Origin: Adiantum capillus-veneris
Lineage: Eukaryota > Streptophyta > Polypodiopsida > Polypodiales > Pteridaceae
Assembly (NCBI GenBank): GCA_014529385.2
Contig: CM043945.1
Span: 151,379,741-151,443,740 of the forward strand
Direction: 5' to 3'
Length of the DNA stretch: 64,000 bases
The position numbers and the translations under genes were made by a program. Below the pieces are notes generated by a model. The model made no database searches, was not told where the DNA came from, and saw only the letters and a list, made by a program, of their open reading frames with translations. Within the stretch, counting starts at the first letter, position 1. Each line of letters starts with the position of its first letter. Of the stretch, positions 1 to 11,226 are shown piece by piece.

Positions 1-418
<418 letters not shown>

Positions 419-599
419 AGAGATTCGACACCAGTAGAAAAAATAACGCTATTGTTTATTACATCTTGTGTAAGAGCCTTACATTGTATATATAGAAAAA
501 GTGTGTCATGCAAACTGGGCTTATAACTGAACTTTACTGCATGCCTATGAGACTTGTTCTCACGGGCTGACCGAAAAAGGGATTGAACCCAAAAAAGGT

Positions 600-1762
600 C
601 AAGTGGGAGTAGGTCATGCAATATGCGTACAACTCAATGGCCTTACTTTGCAAATGGGTTTACACGAAGAAGTTTATATATGATGATCCCAAGCCGCTAA
701 GTATAAGGCTAGATTGGTTGATCAAGTAGAAGAAGGGAGTTGACTTTGAAAAAATCTTTTTGCCCTTTGTCAAGATGACTACACTACACACATTGCTTGG
801 CCTAGTAGTCATTGAAGACATGCATTTTTTCCAAATGGATGTGAAGACAACCATTCTTTGGGGGGATCTTGAAGGGATGTTTACATGAAGAAACCTAAAA
901 GTTTTGAATGGCCTAGAAGACAGGAATTTGTATGCAAACTCAAGAAAGAGAGTTATGGTGTAAAGCAAGGTTCAAGACAGTGGTATCAAAAGTTTGATGC
1001 TTTTACGCAGTCCTAAGTCTTTAGAAGAGTCAGACAATCATTGCTTGTATACAAAGAAACTCAATGATGATTCTTTGGTCATTCTAATTGTACATGTAAA
1101 TGGCATGCTCATCGCAAGAAAGTTCGCTGAAGAAATTGCAAATTGAAGCAAAGCCAAACCTTTGCTATGAACGATTTGGGAGAAGCAAATCATTTTCTTG
1201 GTATGTGTATCAAGAGAGATAGGAAAAGGGTACTCTTGAGTTGTCTCAGGAATCTCATATCCACAAGGTATTACAGCGTTTCAATATGTAGGATGGGAAG
1301 GCTGTGAGTATCCCACTACGATCATATTTGAAACTAAGTTAAGAAGATTCTCCAAGTCAGTTGATGAGAGAGAAAAATTGCTTAGTGCTCCATATTCTTT
1401 AGACATGGGCAATCGTATGTATGCTATGGTAGCTAGGAGGCCAAACATTACATTTGCAGTCACGGGAGTGGTGAGTCGATTTATGGCTAATCCTGGCAAG
1501 CAACATTGGATAGCAATGAAACACACCCTTAGATACCCGAAGGGTACAACGAATAGGTGTTTACACTTCGAACAAACAATACATCTATTGTTGGTTACAT
1601 GGATGCAGATTTTATGGGTTGCAAAGATAGTAGGAGATCTAAGTCTGGCTTCATTTTCATCTTTGCAGGAAGAGCCATTTCTTGGCGATCATCTTGGTAA
1701 GCTTGTACATCTTCTTCCACTATAGAGGTTGAGTACCTCTTCTTCCACTACAAAAGCTGAGT
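600..1762 (+). pseudogene. Decayed Ty1/copia reverse transcriptase and start of RNase H
   Basis: The plus strand shows the usual order of copia RT motifs with many stops and frameshifts. An LCKWVYTKKF-like block lies near 645, GVDFEKIFLPFVKMTT near 740-785, FQMDVKTTILWGDL near 830, a degraded YVDD region near 1090, and TFAVTGVVSRFMANPG near 1450-1500. The intact elements at 14.2-16.1 kb and 46-47 kb have the same series, which fixes the identity. The RNase H part stops at 1762, where another element begins, and resumes at 8113. The gene cannot make a protein. Gag, protease and integrase are not recognisable upstream. Confidence 0.85.
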
Positions 1763-1767
1763 ACGGC

Positions 1768-2250
1768 TTTTATGGAATTGATATTTTACTTTTATTGCAG
1801 CTGACAGGTGGAAAAGGTTCGACCAAGCTAAGCTATTGCAAAAGGAAATTACATTTTATGTATATTTATTTAAGTGCTCTTTTATGAGTTTTGGCCATTT
1901 ATGACCGGCCGGCCAGTTTGTACTCAATTTGACCATTTAAGAAATCTATTAATGAAATACGTGCAAGAGGGAAATGGTCACTCTTGCACGGGGGGAGATT
2001 GCACCCAGTGTCTGTGTACTTCTTCTCCCCTCTCCCCTCTTCTCTCTCGCCGTGCCGGCGTAGCACTCCGCTCTAGGAGGTGCGCCTATACGTGCGTTGT
2101 CTTGCTCTTGCTCTCTCTCTCTCTCTCTCTGTTCGTTTATGGCTTCAATTCCGTGCTACGAGATTCATCAGGTATGCGGATTGTCGATTTTATGGTTGCA
2201 ACGTGTTATTTTGATATTTTGCAGGGAACTCCACGCCTCGGACTGTAACA
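1768..2250 (+). repeat. 5' LTR of the 1768-8107 element
   Basis: 483 bp, beginning TTTTATGG (TGTTATGG in the 3' copy) and ending CTGTAACA. About 13 substitutions and one CT-length change separate it from the 3' LTR by eye, roughly 97% identity. The shared CT-rich block near 2020-2140 may be promoter or 5' leader. Confidence 0.93.
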
Positions 2251-2251
2251 G

Positions 2252-2264
2252 TGGTATCAGAGCC
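2252..2264 (+). promoter_or_regulatory. Primer binding site (tRNA-iMet type)
   Basis: TGGTATCAGAGCC begins one base after the LTR ends. It is the common plant minus-strand priming sequence, complementary to the initiator methionine tRNA 3' end. Confidence 0.9.
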
Positions 2265-3494
2265 ATGGAAACTATCTTGGAATCGCAATTATTACTAGGA
2301 AGCATGGATACCAAGAAAGCAAGAGTTGCAATGAATACAGCTAAGTTATTTGAACTTTTTCATTCAATATATAGGGATGTATGTGTATGTTCTGTGGGAA
2401 AAGATGCTTGCAATGCAAATCTATTAAATTATAAGTTGAATGTATACAAACAAACCAAAATTTTAATTAGCAAGCTTGGTAGGATGACTGTTTACATTAA
2501 TCCTTAATTGTGTATGATACACTTGCTTATAGAGTCATAACATAGGAGATAATAGAAGGATGGAATGAGGTTCAATTTTTTTTAAAATTTTCTAGTAAAC
2601 CTCAATGATCTCTATTGCCGGTAGGAACGGGAAGATGACATCCAGAAGTGCCAAATGAATGTGCACTCGTCAAAGAGACCATACCTGCCTATTGCGTTAG
2701 AGGATCTGTAAAGAAATAGAAAAAAAAAGAGTCTTTTGCAATTAACTTAATCATGATCAAATTTGATTCTTATGCTTTGAGGATATATGCTCCGAGAAGC
2801 CTACGTAGAGCTATTAGTGCGTACTGCACTCATGCTCGTAGCCGACCTAGGCTGTTGAGTGTGGTGAGAACCAACACTGGTAAGAGTGAGGTAATTAACA
2901 AAATAAATGATTTGTACACTATTATTCGTTGCGGCCAGCACACGAGCAGGAAGAAATATCTGACACGGCAGCATTGAGCCCATGGCAAACTTCACAGAGC
3001 CTCTATTAACGCACACACCTCAATTACCAAGATCTATAGCACAGGCATCATGGATTTTGGACGGTAGTAGCATGCAACCCGTGAGAAAATTAAAAAAAAA
3101 TTTAAAAAAATAGCAGCATTGGCTAGCAGCGATATCTATGTGTGTGTGTGTGTAGTCCGATAGCGAGAGCACTTCATCCCAACACTATTGTCCGACACCT
3201 CACATGCCTAACCCGACAGAAGACAGTGGGCGCTCGCATCTACTCCAACTTGCCCCACCACCCACCCTTAGTACCATGCATGGTGATAGCACTCACTCAC
3301 AGCCGCCACCTTTTGATGGCCATGCAGCTCTGCACTTTCACACCCTCTCGCACTAAGAGCGGCTCCAGTTTTCCCAACAATTACCACAGGCAAAGGAAAA
3401 TCCCACACACTTTGCGGCGCAGTGTTTTTTTTTTAAAATTGCATGTCATGTAGTATCTCTTACTCTCTCTCTCTCTTTGGTGGTAAACCACCCG

Positions 3495-3640
<146 letters not shown>

Positions 3641-4202
3641 CTCGCTTTCTCTCCCCCTCGTTTACTATTTGTTCCAACACCCATCCGACTCTCTCTGCCT
3701 CCCTCGTTTCTTTGTCACTCCCACCGCACAATCACTCTCTATGCTGCTCAGTACACTGACCGTTTACCTTGGCTTTCAACCAGATCACGACTGTCTGGCT
3801 GCCTTTCTTCCCCGCAGCTCCCAATCTCCCTCAACCTCTCCTGCGCGGCCAGCCCGAACATACACTATAGTTTACTCGTAGTAGACTTCTTCGCAGGCCA
3901 ATCTCTTACTCTCGGCCTGCATGCTTTATGCAGCTCCAGTGGATGCTCACTCTCTCTTTCTCCCCACTGCAATTGCCCCTCCGTAGAACGCTATGCCGCC
4001 CACCTTCTCCACTCATTCCCTTGGCATGCAGCTCCCACCACCTCCCCCTTACTTTGGCATGCTGTGTCTGTTAAATGGCGCACATCTTCAGTAAAAGTCT
4101 CTCACTCTCTCCTCCCTGAATTCGATTAATCAAGGCTGCTACAGTTTGTTACACACACACCGCTACATCAGCCGCCACCCTTCTCTCACATGAGGTGACA
4201 AA

Positions 4203-4334
<132 letters not shown>

Positions 4335-4850
4335 CTTTCCCAGTCCAGCTACCTGCGCCAGAGTCGGCCACTAGCTGCCTATTGTCGACAGCTTAGCCTC
4401 AACTTCAAGAGGTGCTGATGCCACATACAACTGGACCCCTCCAAATCAGCCATCGAGCTAGCATGACGACATTTCCATAAGATACACATGATCAACTACA
4501 CGGTTGATCTGAAAGAAATTGCCCATTTTCCATTGAGCTGTTGCAATTGGATATTCCCTCCAGTGTTAAACTCAGTAGCTGCAGGTTGAACCAATCGAGG
4601 CCTTTATCAAGCATCTACAACCCATCCCTTGCTCGAGCTTGCACTAACCTCCAACTGTAGGCTGTGGAATTCTTGCTCATAAGGTACAGTGACGGAATGC
4701 CCAGTAGAGATCTCGGTAGCATGGAGGTCCAAGGACACTGCTGGACTAGAGTCTGCAGGAGCGTATAACACCGAACGACGGCTTCTAGAGGCGGTGCCCG
4801 CTACAATATTTATGCTACTGATGACGGGTTTCTTTCTCTTTTTTTTTCTC

Positions 4851-5490
4851 TACTTCATTTTAAAAGGCACGGCATTGGATTAGATTCACACGAACTGCCT
4901 CATATTTTGGCCTTTTGAGGATGTTTAATATAACATTTCATTTCATTTCTCTTTCCCCCCCACTACGACTCCCTACAGAGATGAACCTCTTCTGTGATCG
5001 GTGCAATAATTTCTCGTACAACGCCCTTTGTCAGGTATCCGCGTGCATTGACAATGATGATATTGCTTTCCATCACACAATTTTAGGATTTTAGTTTAAA
5101 TATCTCCGTCTTTCGTTTTTACTTAATTCTATTTTTGTACCCATCGGTTTAGATCCACAACGATTGTATTGTTTTGGTCTCATGGCCTTTTAAAGAAGGT
5201 TAATATAACATTTCATTTCATTTTCTCCCTCTTCCTGCTCTCCCCGTACCACTACTGCAAAAAGGGACATTGAAGATGCTCTTTAGTGACTAATGTACTA
5301 CTTTCTGCGACAACGCCCATTGTCGAGCATTATCGGTCATTGACCATGATGATGACCCTTTTAGTCTGATGTTTTTAAGCTCTTCGTTTTTACATCTTTT
5401 GCTCTACTTCATTTTAATTTTGCACCCATATATTGGATTAGATCCACCCGGATTCTGTCCAATTGCTCTCATTATTCTAAATTTCTAGTC
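4851..5490. repeat. Diverged ~270-bp tandem repeat, three partial copies
   Basis: The phrases CTACTTCATTTTAA, GGATTAGATCCAC and TTAATATAACATTTCATTTC recur in the same order near 4851-4950, 5120-5225 and 5390-5460. A shared ACAACGCCC-ATTG block lies between them. Divergence is considerable. The unit is internal to the non-autonomous LTR element. Confidence 0.7.
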
Positions 5491-5719
5491 TCTACTCTCA
5501 CACAATCAAACATCTCCCCCTGTGAATGTCTCTCCTCGTGTTGGCCCACTCTAGCATAAACAACCTGAGGACTCTCATAACTCTAATGAGTGGTCTCACT
5601 CACTAAATTGACAATGCAAGTGGCTTCATATCTCATAGTATACTGGACGATGCCATATTGTGATATAGCCTTATCTTGGTACCTATATCCTGGCCTCTGC
5701 TCGTATCCTTGTCCCTTTA

Positions 5720-5743
5720 CCCCCCCCCCCCCCCCCCCCCCCC
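5720..5743. repeat. C24 homopolymer
   Basis: A run of 24 cytosines. Its exact length could be a sequencing or assembly artefact. Confidence 0.9.
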
Positions 5744-6999
5744 TTAATTACATTGCCAATACACCCCATCAACAACTACAATATGGCTAGATAATAATAT
5801 ATCCACAAATCGAACTAAAGAACAGTGAGGAACATTAACGAATGATACAAATTTGCGATGGGTAACAACACAAATTTACGCAGCAAGTGTTTTGAGCACA
5901 ATGGATTATATCACACTATTTGCAGAGACTTTATTTTACTGAAGATTTTTATGGTATTCTGTCGATACGTGGCGCAATATTTTAAACACCTTTGCGATTC
6001 CTACCAATGCTATTAGCATTTTATATTCAGTTGGTTAATGCTAGCACACGTTAGTACAAAATGTTCTATGCTCATACTCCTACTGCCAGCTTGCTCGGTA
6101 ACCACTTTTTGCAACTTCATCTAATTATGACCCGGCTCTATTGCATGCTCTTACTCAGATTCCTTGTATCGATCAACATTGTCAAATATCCTGCATTCTT
6201 AGGACTTAAAATTTGTTAGACCTCTCAAATTGTGAAGATTTTCTAGGTTTTCTACTTTCAAATAGCTCATTGTTACATTTTACTAGTTGTTGTACATTAG
6301 CGCTGCTCCACACCATTATGTTTTAGTTCGTTTACCACAATTTTAAGGAAATAAACGTATCTGTCTTGCTTGACCATAATCAAATGATTTTTATCATGAT
6401 CTTCATTTGTTTTTGTTACATTTCTCTAACTCATCTAAGGATTCACAAAAACCTATCCAGACCATAATGCGAGGACATCATATAAGTGATCTCTTTACTT
6501 TGCAAACTCATTTTTTTCAGCTACAGTAATCATATCCTAACTATATTTTATCCAATTTTATGATATCCCCCGCTACCCTGTTATCAAACCTTATTATTTC
6601 CTACTTGACTATAATAACTCTGTCATACAAGCTTGTGCCAAACTCGTGGCTGTGTTTACTAATACCATTCCCAAAAACAACACAACTTTCTCGACATGCA
6701 TACTCAGGTAGACACTCCGGATCCTGCTGGTATGTACCTCGAATATGTCAATCCTCTTTTCTATGCATTGTATTTAAGCGTCCCTACTCAAACACTGCGA
6801 AGATTGTATTCAAGGGAATTTTTGTTGAGATGATTTGTCAATAAGTTATGCAGCTACTCATGTGAGCTAAGATGCTCTGGGATAGTAAACAACAGTTTGT
6901 AAGTACCCTCCTACTCCAACATGCTCCAAATTGGTCTTACACCTGTGAAAATTGTTATATTTTTTATGCCTGGTCTAGTCCATTGGTCACATGCACACA

Positions 7000-7194
7000 G
7001 ATTCGCCGATTTAGGCAGTGTGTAGATACTCATCTTGGTGCAGATCCGCCGATTTAGGCAGCACATTGATAAATTGCAGATTCATGATTTTTAAACTTAT
7101 ACCAAATGCAGATTCGCCGATTTAGGCAGCATTAGTGCAGATTCGCTGATTTAGGCAGCACATCTTGTTGGTGTAGATTCGCCGATTTAGGCAA
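7000..7194 (+). repeat. Five copies of a 19-bp motif, irregularly spaced
   Basis: GATTCGCCGATTTAGGCAG occurs at 7000-7018, 7043-7061 (one change), 7111-7129, 7140-7158 (one change) and 7176-7194 (last base changed). Each is preceded by a TGCA- or TGTA-like triplet. Spacers vary from 10 to 49 bp, so this is not a simple tandem array. The core GCC-GATTTA-GGC can form a small stem. It lies about 440-640 bp before the 3' LTR. Confidence 0.88.
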
Positions 7195-7634
7195 CACCGA
7201 TCACAAAATCATGCTGCAGTGGCTGGCCACCACTGTGACTGGTATGATTTTGTTACCGGGGTACATAATGAAAGTGATGTGGATTTGGACTTATATTGTG
7301 GAACTGGAATTGGATTGGGATTTGGTATTTGATGATTATTTTATCAGGGCAGTATTCATGTGATGAGACTTGACAATATGAGATTGATGATGAGTGTGAC
7401 CAATGATATCCTGATTCATCAGGGTATGACATATACTGCTTATTCTAGTGGTATGGGACACTAGAATAGATAGTATGTGGATGATGGCAGGCATAAGTAA
7501 TGTTGTTTCGTTTCATAAATTTTTCAAGATTTTTTTTTTCTTTTACACAGAATACTAATCACTGTTTTTGACAAGTATTGTTTGCAGATTTTTATCTTCA
7601 CAACTGAGGACAGTTGCTTTCCAACGGAGAGGTA

Positions 7635-8107
7635 TGTTATGGAATTGATATTTTACTTTTATTGCAGCTGACAGGTGGAAAAGGTTCGACCGAGCTAGGC
7701 TATTGCAAAAGGAAATTACATTTTATGTATATTTATTTAAGTGCTCTTTTATGAGTTTTGGTCATTTATGACCGACCGGCCAGTTTGTACTCAATTTGAC
7801 CATTTAAGAAATCTATAAATGAAATACGTGCAAGAGGGAAATGGTCACTCTTGCATGGGGGGAGATTGCACCCAGTGTCTGTGTACTTCTTCTCCCCTCT
7901 CCCCTCTTCTCTCTCGTCGTGCCGGCGTAGCACTCTGCTCTAGGAGGTGCGCCTATATGTGCGTTGTCTTGCTCTTGCTCTCTCTTTGTTCGTTTATGGC
8001 TTCGATTCCGTGCTACGAGATTCATCAGGTATGCGGATTGTCGATTTTATGGTTGCAACGTGTTATTTTGATATTTTGCAGGGAACTCCATGCCTCGGAC
8101 TGTAGCA
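7635..8107 (+). repeat. 3' LTR of the 1768-8107 element
   Basis: 473 bp, TGTTATGG to TGTAGCA, followed by the TSD ACGGC. A purine-rich stretch GGAGAGGTA immediately precedes it and may be the polypurine tract. Confidence 0.93.
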
Positions 8108-8112
8108 ACGGC

Positions 8113-8448
8113 TTCTTCCACTACAGAGGCTAAGTACATTGCGATGTCAGATTCCATCAAGAAAGCTATATGGTTAGCACATTTAGTGGAAAATTTAGAC
8201 ATTTAATAGATTTTAGTTTTGCATTGTGACAGTTAAGAGTGCCATTGTTTTGGCAAGAAATCCTGTCTTTCACTCTAAGTGAAACACATCGAGGTGAGAT
8301 ATCATGTCATTTACAATGCGTCGATGAAGCTTGCCAAGGTCCACACTAATGAAAACCCGTGGATGCTCTTACAAAGATCCTGGCTACGGAGTAGGTGTAC
8401 ATATTAGCTTTAGTCATAGCCACTTACGTTGGCCTTTAAGTGGGAGAT
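8113..8448 (+). pseudogene. Decayed copia RNase H C-terminus (continuation)
   Basis: The frame interrupted at 1762 resumes here. An STTEAKYIAMSDSIKKAIW-like RNase H block is followed by remnants of the DSKSAI..ARNPVFHSK and VHTNENP motifs seen intact at 15.8-16.1 kb, now with stops. The segment ends in a TTTAAGTGGGAGAT polypurine tract at 8435-8448. Confidence 0.85.
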
Positions 8449-8649
8449 TGTTGGGGTAAGGGCCTGTGGCCACCCATTCCTGACTAATATCTTGTACACA
8501 CTAACTCTCGAACTTGTTTTACTCGTCCCGTGAATATACAATAAAGGGAACACATAATGACTTCTCAGTGTGTGCTCTTTCTCCCAATTACTCTTCTCTT
8601 TTTCTTCCCTTCCCCCACACACACGCATGGACACCGCCTCTCTCACACA
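8449..8649 (+). repeat. 3' LTR of the decayed copia (end approximate)
   Basis: It starts TGTTGGGGTAAGG directly after the polypurine tract, like the other copia LTRs in this window. The right end near a CTCACACA is a guess from the ~190-200-bp length of its relatives. The matching 5' LTR was not found. Confidence 0.6.
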
Positions 8650-9168
8650 AGGTTTCACTAATTGTTGTAGAGATGCGACATGGATCTACATCACGTACTT
8701 AATCTGGTGATGACATTCCTCGTGTCACACAATATTTGCATATGCCATGGTGATGCATTTGACATGGAATGGGTTCGTGACGCCGAAGCTAAACTGGTGG
8801 TTGGCACTTTGATGGAAGAGGACTAACGAACTACATAAAGCTCTATGGTGGAAATCCAAGCTCTTCGTTTCATAAGAGTGGAGAATGCAAAGTGGTGAGA
8901 AGGAGATGTTCAAGGATCAGTGTGAAACAGCCTTGAATTAGGTGCCAATCGTCAGGACACTCTTGCAAGATCATTGCACAAATATATGCTAGGGACACAC
9001 TAAAACAAGTCTTTGGTGATGCTTTGTCAGATCAATCATCGTCATCTACTTCCACTTGAGCTAATGTAATACATGTCGGTATTTAGACCATGGTTTTTAT
9101 GTTTTGATGTTTGCAATCTCGAATCAATTTATCAATTTAAAATTGCTCCAACAACAGTACATTGTTAC
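8650..9168. other. Non-coding interval
   Basis: Nothing recognisable. No frame longer than about 60 codons is supported by any motif. Confidence 0.4.
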
Positions 9169-9171
9169 TCA

Positions 9172-9518
9172 GGCCCATGTCACACTGGGACGGGGTGTTT
9201 GCGGCCATGCTGAGATGGCGTCCTTCCATTCGTTATGAAAAAGGTAAAACTTGGCTGCGAGCCTTTGTGAGAGGGGCGGGCAAGAGAGGCCGGCCAACTT
9301 TCTATTGAAGCGGCCAACTGCAAAAAGAGCAAGCGCGAATGACACTGATAGGTTTCGAGCTCTGTCAATCAGCCCGAAAGACGGACGCCCTACCATTTGA
9401 CTACAATTGATTTGCTGGAAAAAGTGGGCATCGTTTACTACATAGCCTAGTGTGACAGCCTTTGGCTGGCCGTCTTCCCAAAAGTCGAATGGCCGCCTGT
9501 CCCAGTGTGACAGGGGCC
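9172..9518. mobile_element. MITE, 347 bp, PIF/Harbinger-like
   Basis: The left end GGCCCATGTCACACTGGGAC and the inverted right end share 19 of 20 bases, and TCA flanks both sides (9169-9171 and 9519-9521). A 3-bp TNA duplication and G-rich termini fit PIF/Harbinger MITEs, though the family assignment is inference. The interior has further partial inverted similarity (GGCCGGCC- and GGCCGCC-type blocks) and no gene. Confidence 0.75.
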
Positions 9519-9631
9519 TCAATTGCATTCTAGTTTTGAAGTAAAATTACACTTAATTGTTAGTAGTGTCTTTGGGTAATAGAAAATCAAGCCATTTCAA
9601 TCTCGGGCCTACCATGTGAACTTGGCCCAAG

Positions 9632-10104
9632 TAAGGTTGGGTTCACATAAGGCGGCTAAAGAAATCGAAAAAGCTAGCAAACCAACAAGAAAGTGCCATG
9701 TGGACATTGATGCTCACATAGGGCGACGGAAAAGTGAGATAGAGAGTGCCACACCGTGGAAGAGAAAAAGGAAATTTGTTCCGAGTCCCGACCCCCATCC
9801 CCCCCTCCCCCCCCGGCCCCCTCGGGAAGTTCTTTTTTACACCCTCCACCTTGGCAAAAAGTGCCATGTTGGCACCAATCACATTAATGCAACCCTTCCA
9901 CCCCTTTGTCCACACTTGTCTCGTACTCTTTCTTCCGCCGCTTCCCGGTGTTCACAACGTGCGGTGGAAGAAAATTGTCTCACATTTTCTTCCGCCATCA
10001 ATGTGAACACATGGACGACAGAAGAGAACATTTTGGAGCTTTTCCACGTGGAAGAGCTCACAATACGCCATGTCTTACAGTGGTCTGATGTGAACCCAAC
10101 CTTA
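9632..10104. mobile_element. Fold-back MITE-like element, 473 bp
   Basis: The left end TAAGGTTGGGTTCACAT (9632-9648) is exactly the inverse complement of the right end (10088-10104). Similarity continues imperfectly inwards: CCATGTGGACATTGATG-like blocks near 9697 pair with sequence near 10000. No clean target duplication can be read. If the termini are GGTTGGG, the flanks are TAA and TTA, as PIF-type insertions prefer. It has a GC-rich, C-run-containing centre and no convincing gene. Confidence 0.75.
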
Positions 10105-10266
10105 GATCTCGTATCTCGCTGTTGTGTGAACAGGGTGGGGCCACCGACAATTTAGTTAAGTTTGCTTCCGATTCCTCACCTTTAAGTGCCACGGGGTCCC
10201 AAAGCATGGGATCAATGGCTCTTGTGCAAAATCAAAGGCGCGCGGAAATCTCGGTCGTCGACGGGT

Positions 10267-10547
10267 AAAAACTAAACTCGGGATCCCGAGTTTAGTTTTT
10301 ATGGTGGGGTCCACAAAAACTAAACTCGGGATCTCGAGTTTAGTTTTTATGCCAAGATCCTTCAAATAGATGTAAAATCACATCTAATTCAACGAGGCGC
10401 ATGCGGGCATGTTGGTCAAGGCGTGTGTCCCCCAAGCTGATGACGAGGGTTCAAAACCTGGCTGGAAAAGCGAGGCATCCCGAGATTAGGCTGACCTCCC
10501 GAGATTAGTTTTTCGAAATCTAAACTCGGGATCCCGAGTTTAAATTT
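10267..10547. repeat. Three copies of a ~34-bp palindrome
   Basis: 10267-10300 is a perfect 34-bp palindrome centred on GGATCC, with arm AAAAACTAAACTCGGGA. 10315-10348 is the same with one mismatch. 10516-10547 is a diverged third copy, again nearly perfect. Half-copies (CCCGAGATTAG) lie near 10480-10510. Each could extrude or fold as a hairpin. They sit inside the Mutator-like element and are separate from its terminal repeats. Confidence 0.93.
10413..10458 (+). other. tRNA-like A-box and B-box pair
   Basis: TGGTCAAGGCG (10413-10423) fits the pol III A-box TRGYNNANNNG. GGTTCAAAACC (10448-10458) fits the B-box GGTTCRANNCC. The start-to-start spacing of 35 bp is short for a tRNA and no cloverleaf can be drawn. 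It may be the head of a tRNA-derived SINE trapped in the Mutator-like element, or chance. Confidence 0.35.
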
Positions 10548-10749
10548 TAATCGATCAACGATCCAGATTGATCACCATCCCGCCTTTCAATTGGGATCCC
10601 ATGCATTGGGACCCCGTGGCACTTAAAGGGGAGGCTTCCGATCCTGGTTATGCGAACAAAAGGGCGACGAAAATTGCTACTAGAGCTCCTCTTTACTCCG
10701 TTAGCGTAGTGGGCATTTCCCAGTCCTTGGCCCCTCAACAGCCCACGTG

Positions 10750-10910
10750 GCTCCAAAAGCTCTAAAAAAACAGTGCTCAAAAGCCCAGCGCAGCACTCAA
10801 AAGCTCTTAAAAAAACGGCGCCGTCATAAGCCCAGCGCAGTGCTCAAAAGATCTTAAAAAAACGGCGTCGTCACAGCAGAAAAGCTCTACAAAAAACTAC
10901 GCCGTCAGAA
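10750..10910. repeat. ~45-50-bp tandem repeat, 3-4 copies
   Basis: AAAAGCTCT(T)AAAAAAAC followed by a CGGCG-CGTC block recurs near 10755, 10799, 10846 and 10877, with CCCAGCGCAG between copies. Non-coding. Confidence 0.75.
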
Positions 10911-10958
10911 GCTACCAAGTGAATAAAATAAAAACAGCATGCTGCGTTGCTCTCACGA

Positions 10959-11120
10959 GCAATTCGATCTTCTCCACAAGTAGTTCGCACTTTCCCAGAA
11001 GTAAGCAATCAATAGCAATTCGATCTTCTCCATAAGCAGTTCACAGGTTCCAGAAGTAAGCAGTTCGCAGGAGCAATTCGATCTTCTCCACAAGCAGTTC
11101 GCAGGTTCCAGGAGTAATCA
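10959..11120. repeat. 56-58-bp tandem repeat, three copies
   Basis: GCAATTCGATCTTCTCCA begins copies at 10959, 11015 and 11073. Each is followed by AGCAGTTCGCAGGTTCCAG-like sequence. With the adjacent GA tract this could be an abandoned promoter or leader, but no gene follows. Confidence 0.85.
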
Positions 11121-11158
11121 ACTTCGAGATTTGTCTACAGGTTTGTCTTTGGCCACTG

Positions 11159-11161
<3 letters not shown>

Positions 11162-11223
<62 letters not shown>
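11162..11223. repeat. (GA)n microsatellite, about 62 bp
   Basis: A pure GA tract directly after the tandem repeat block. Confidence 0.95.

Positions 11224-11226
<3 letters not shown>

Larger units (their letters stand above)
10175..10633. mobile_element. Mutator-like non-autonomous element, 459 bp
   Basis: Termini CTCACCTTTAAGTGCCACGG and, inverted, CTCCCCTTTAAGTGCCACGG match at 19 of 20 bases, and the inverted similarity extends about 40 bp to a GCATGGGATC block. The flanks GCTTCCGATTC (10164-10174) and GCTTCCGATCC (10634-10644) agree at 10 of 11 positions. A 9-11-bp duplication is typical of Mutator-like elements. The interior carries three long palindromes and a tRNA-like A/B box pair. 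It has no transposase. Confidence 0.82.

Noticed and set aside
5720-5743. C24 run as a functional element
   Set aside because: Most likely a homopolymer expansion or assembly error.
7000-7194. CRISPR-like repeat array
   Set aside because: Repeats are short, spacers vary from 10 to 49 bp, and the context is a plant retrotransposon interior.
10413-10458. A true tRNA gene
   Set aside because: A and B boxes match, but the spacing is too short and no acceptor, anticodon or T stems can be formed together.
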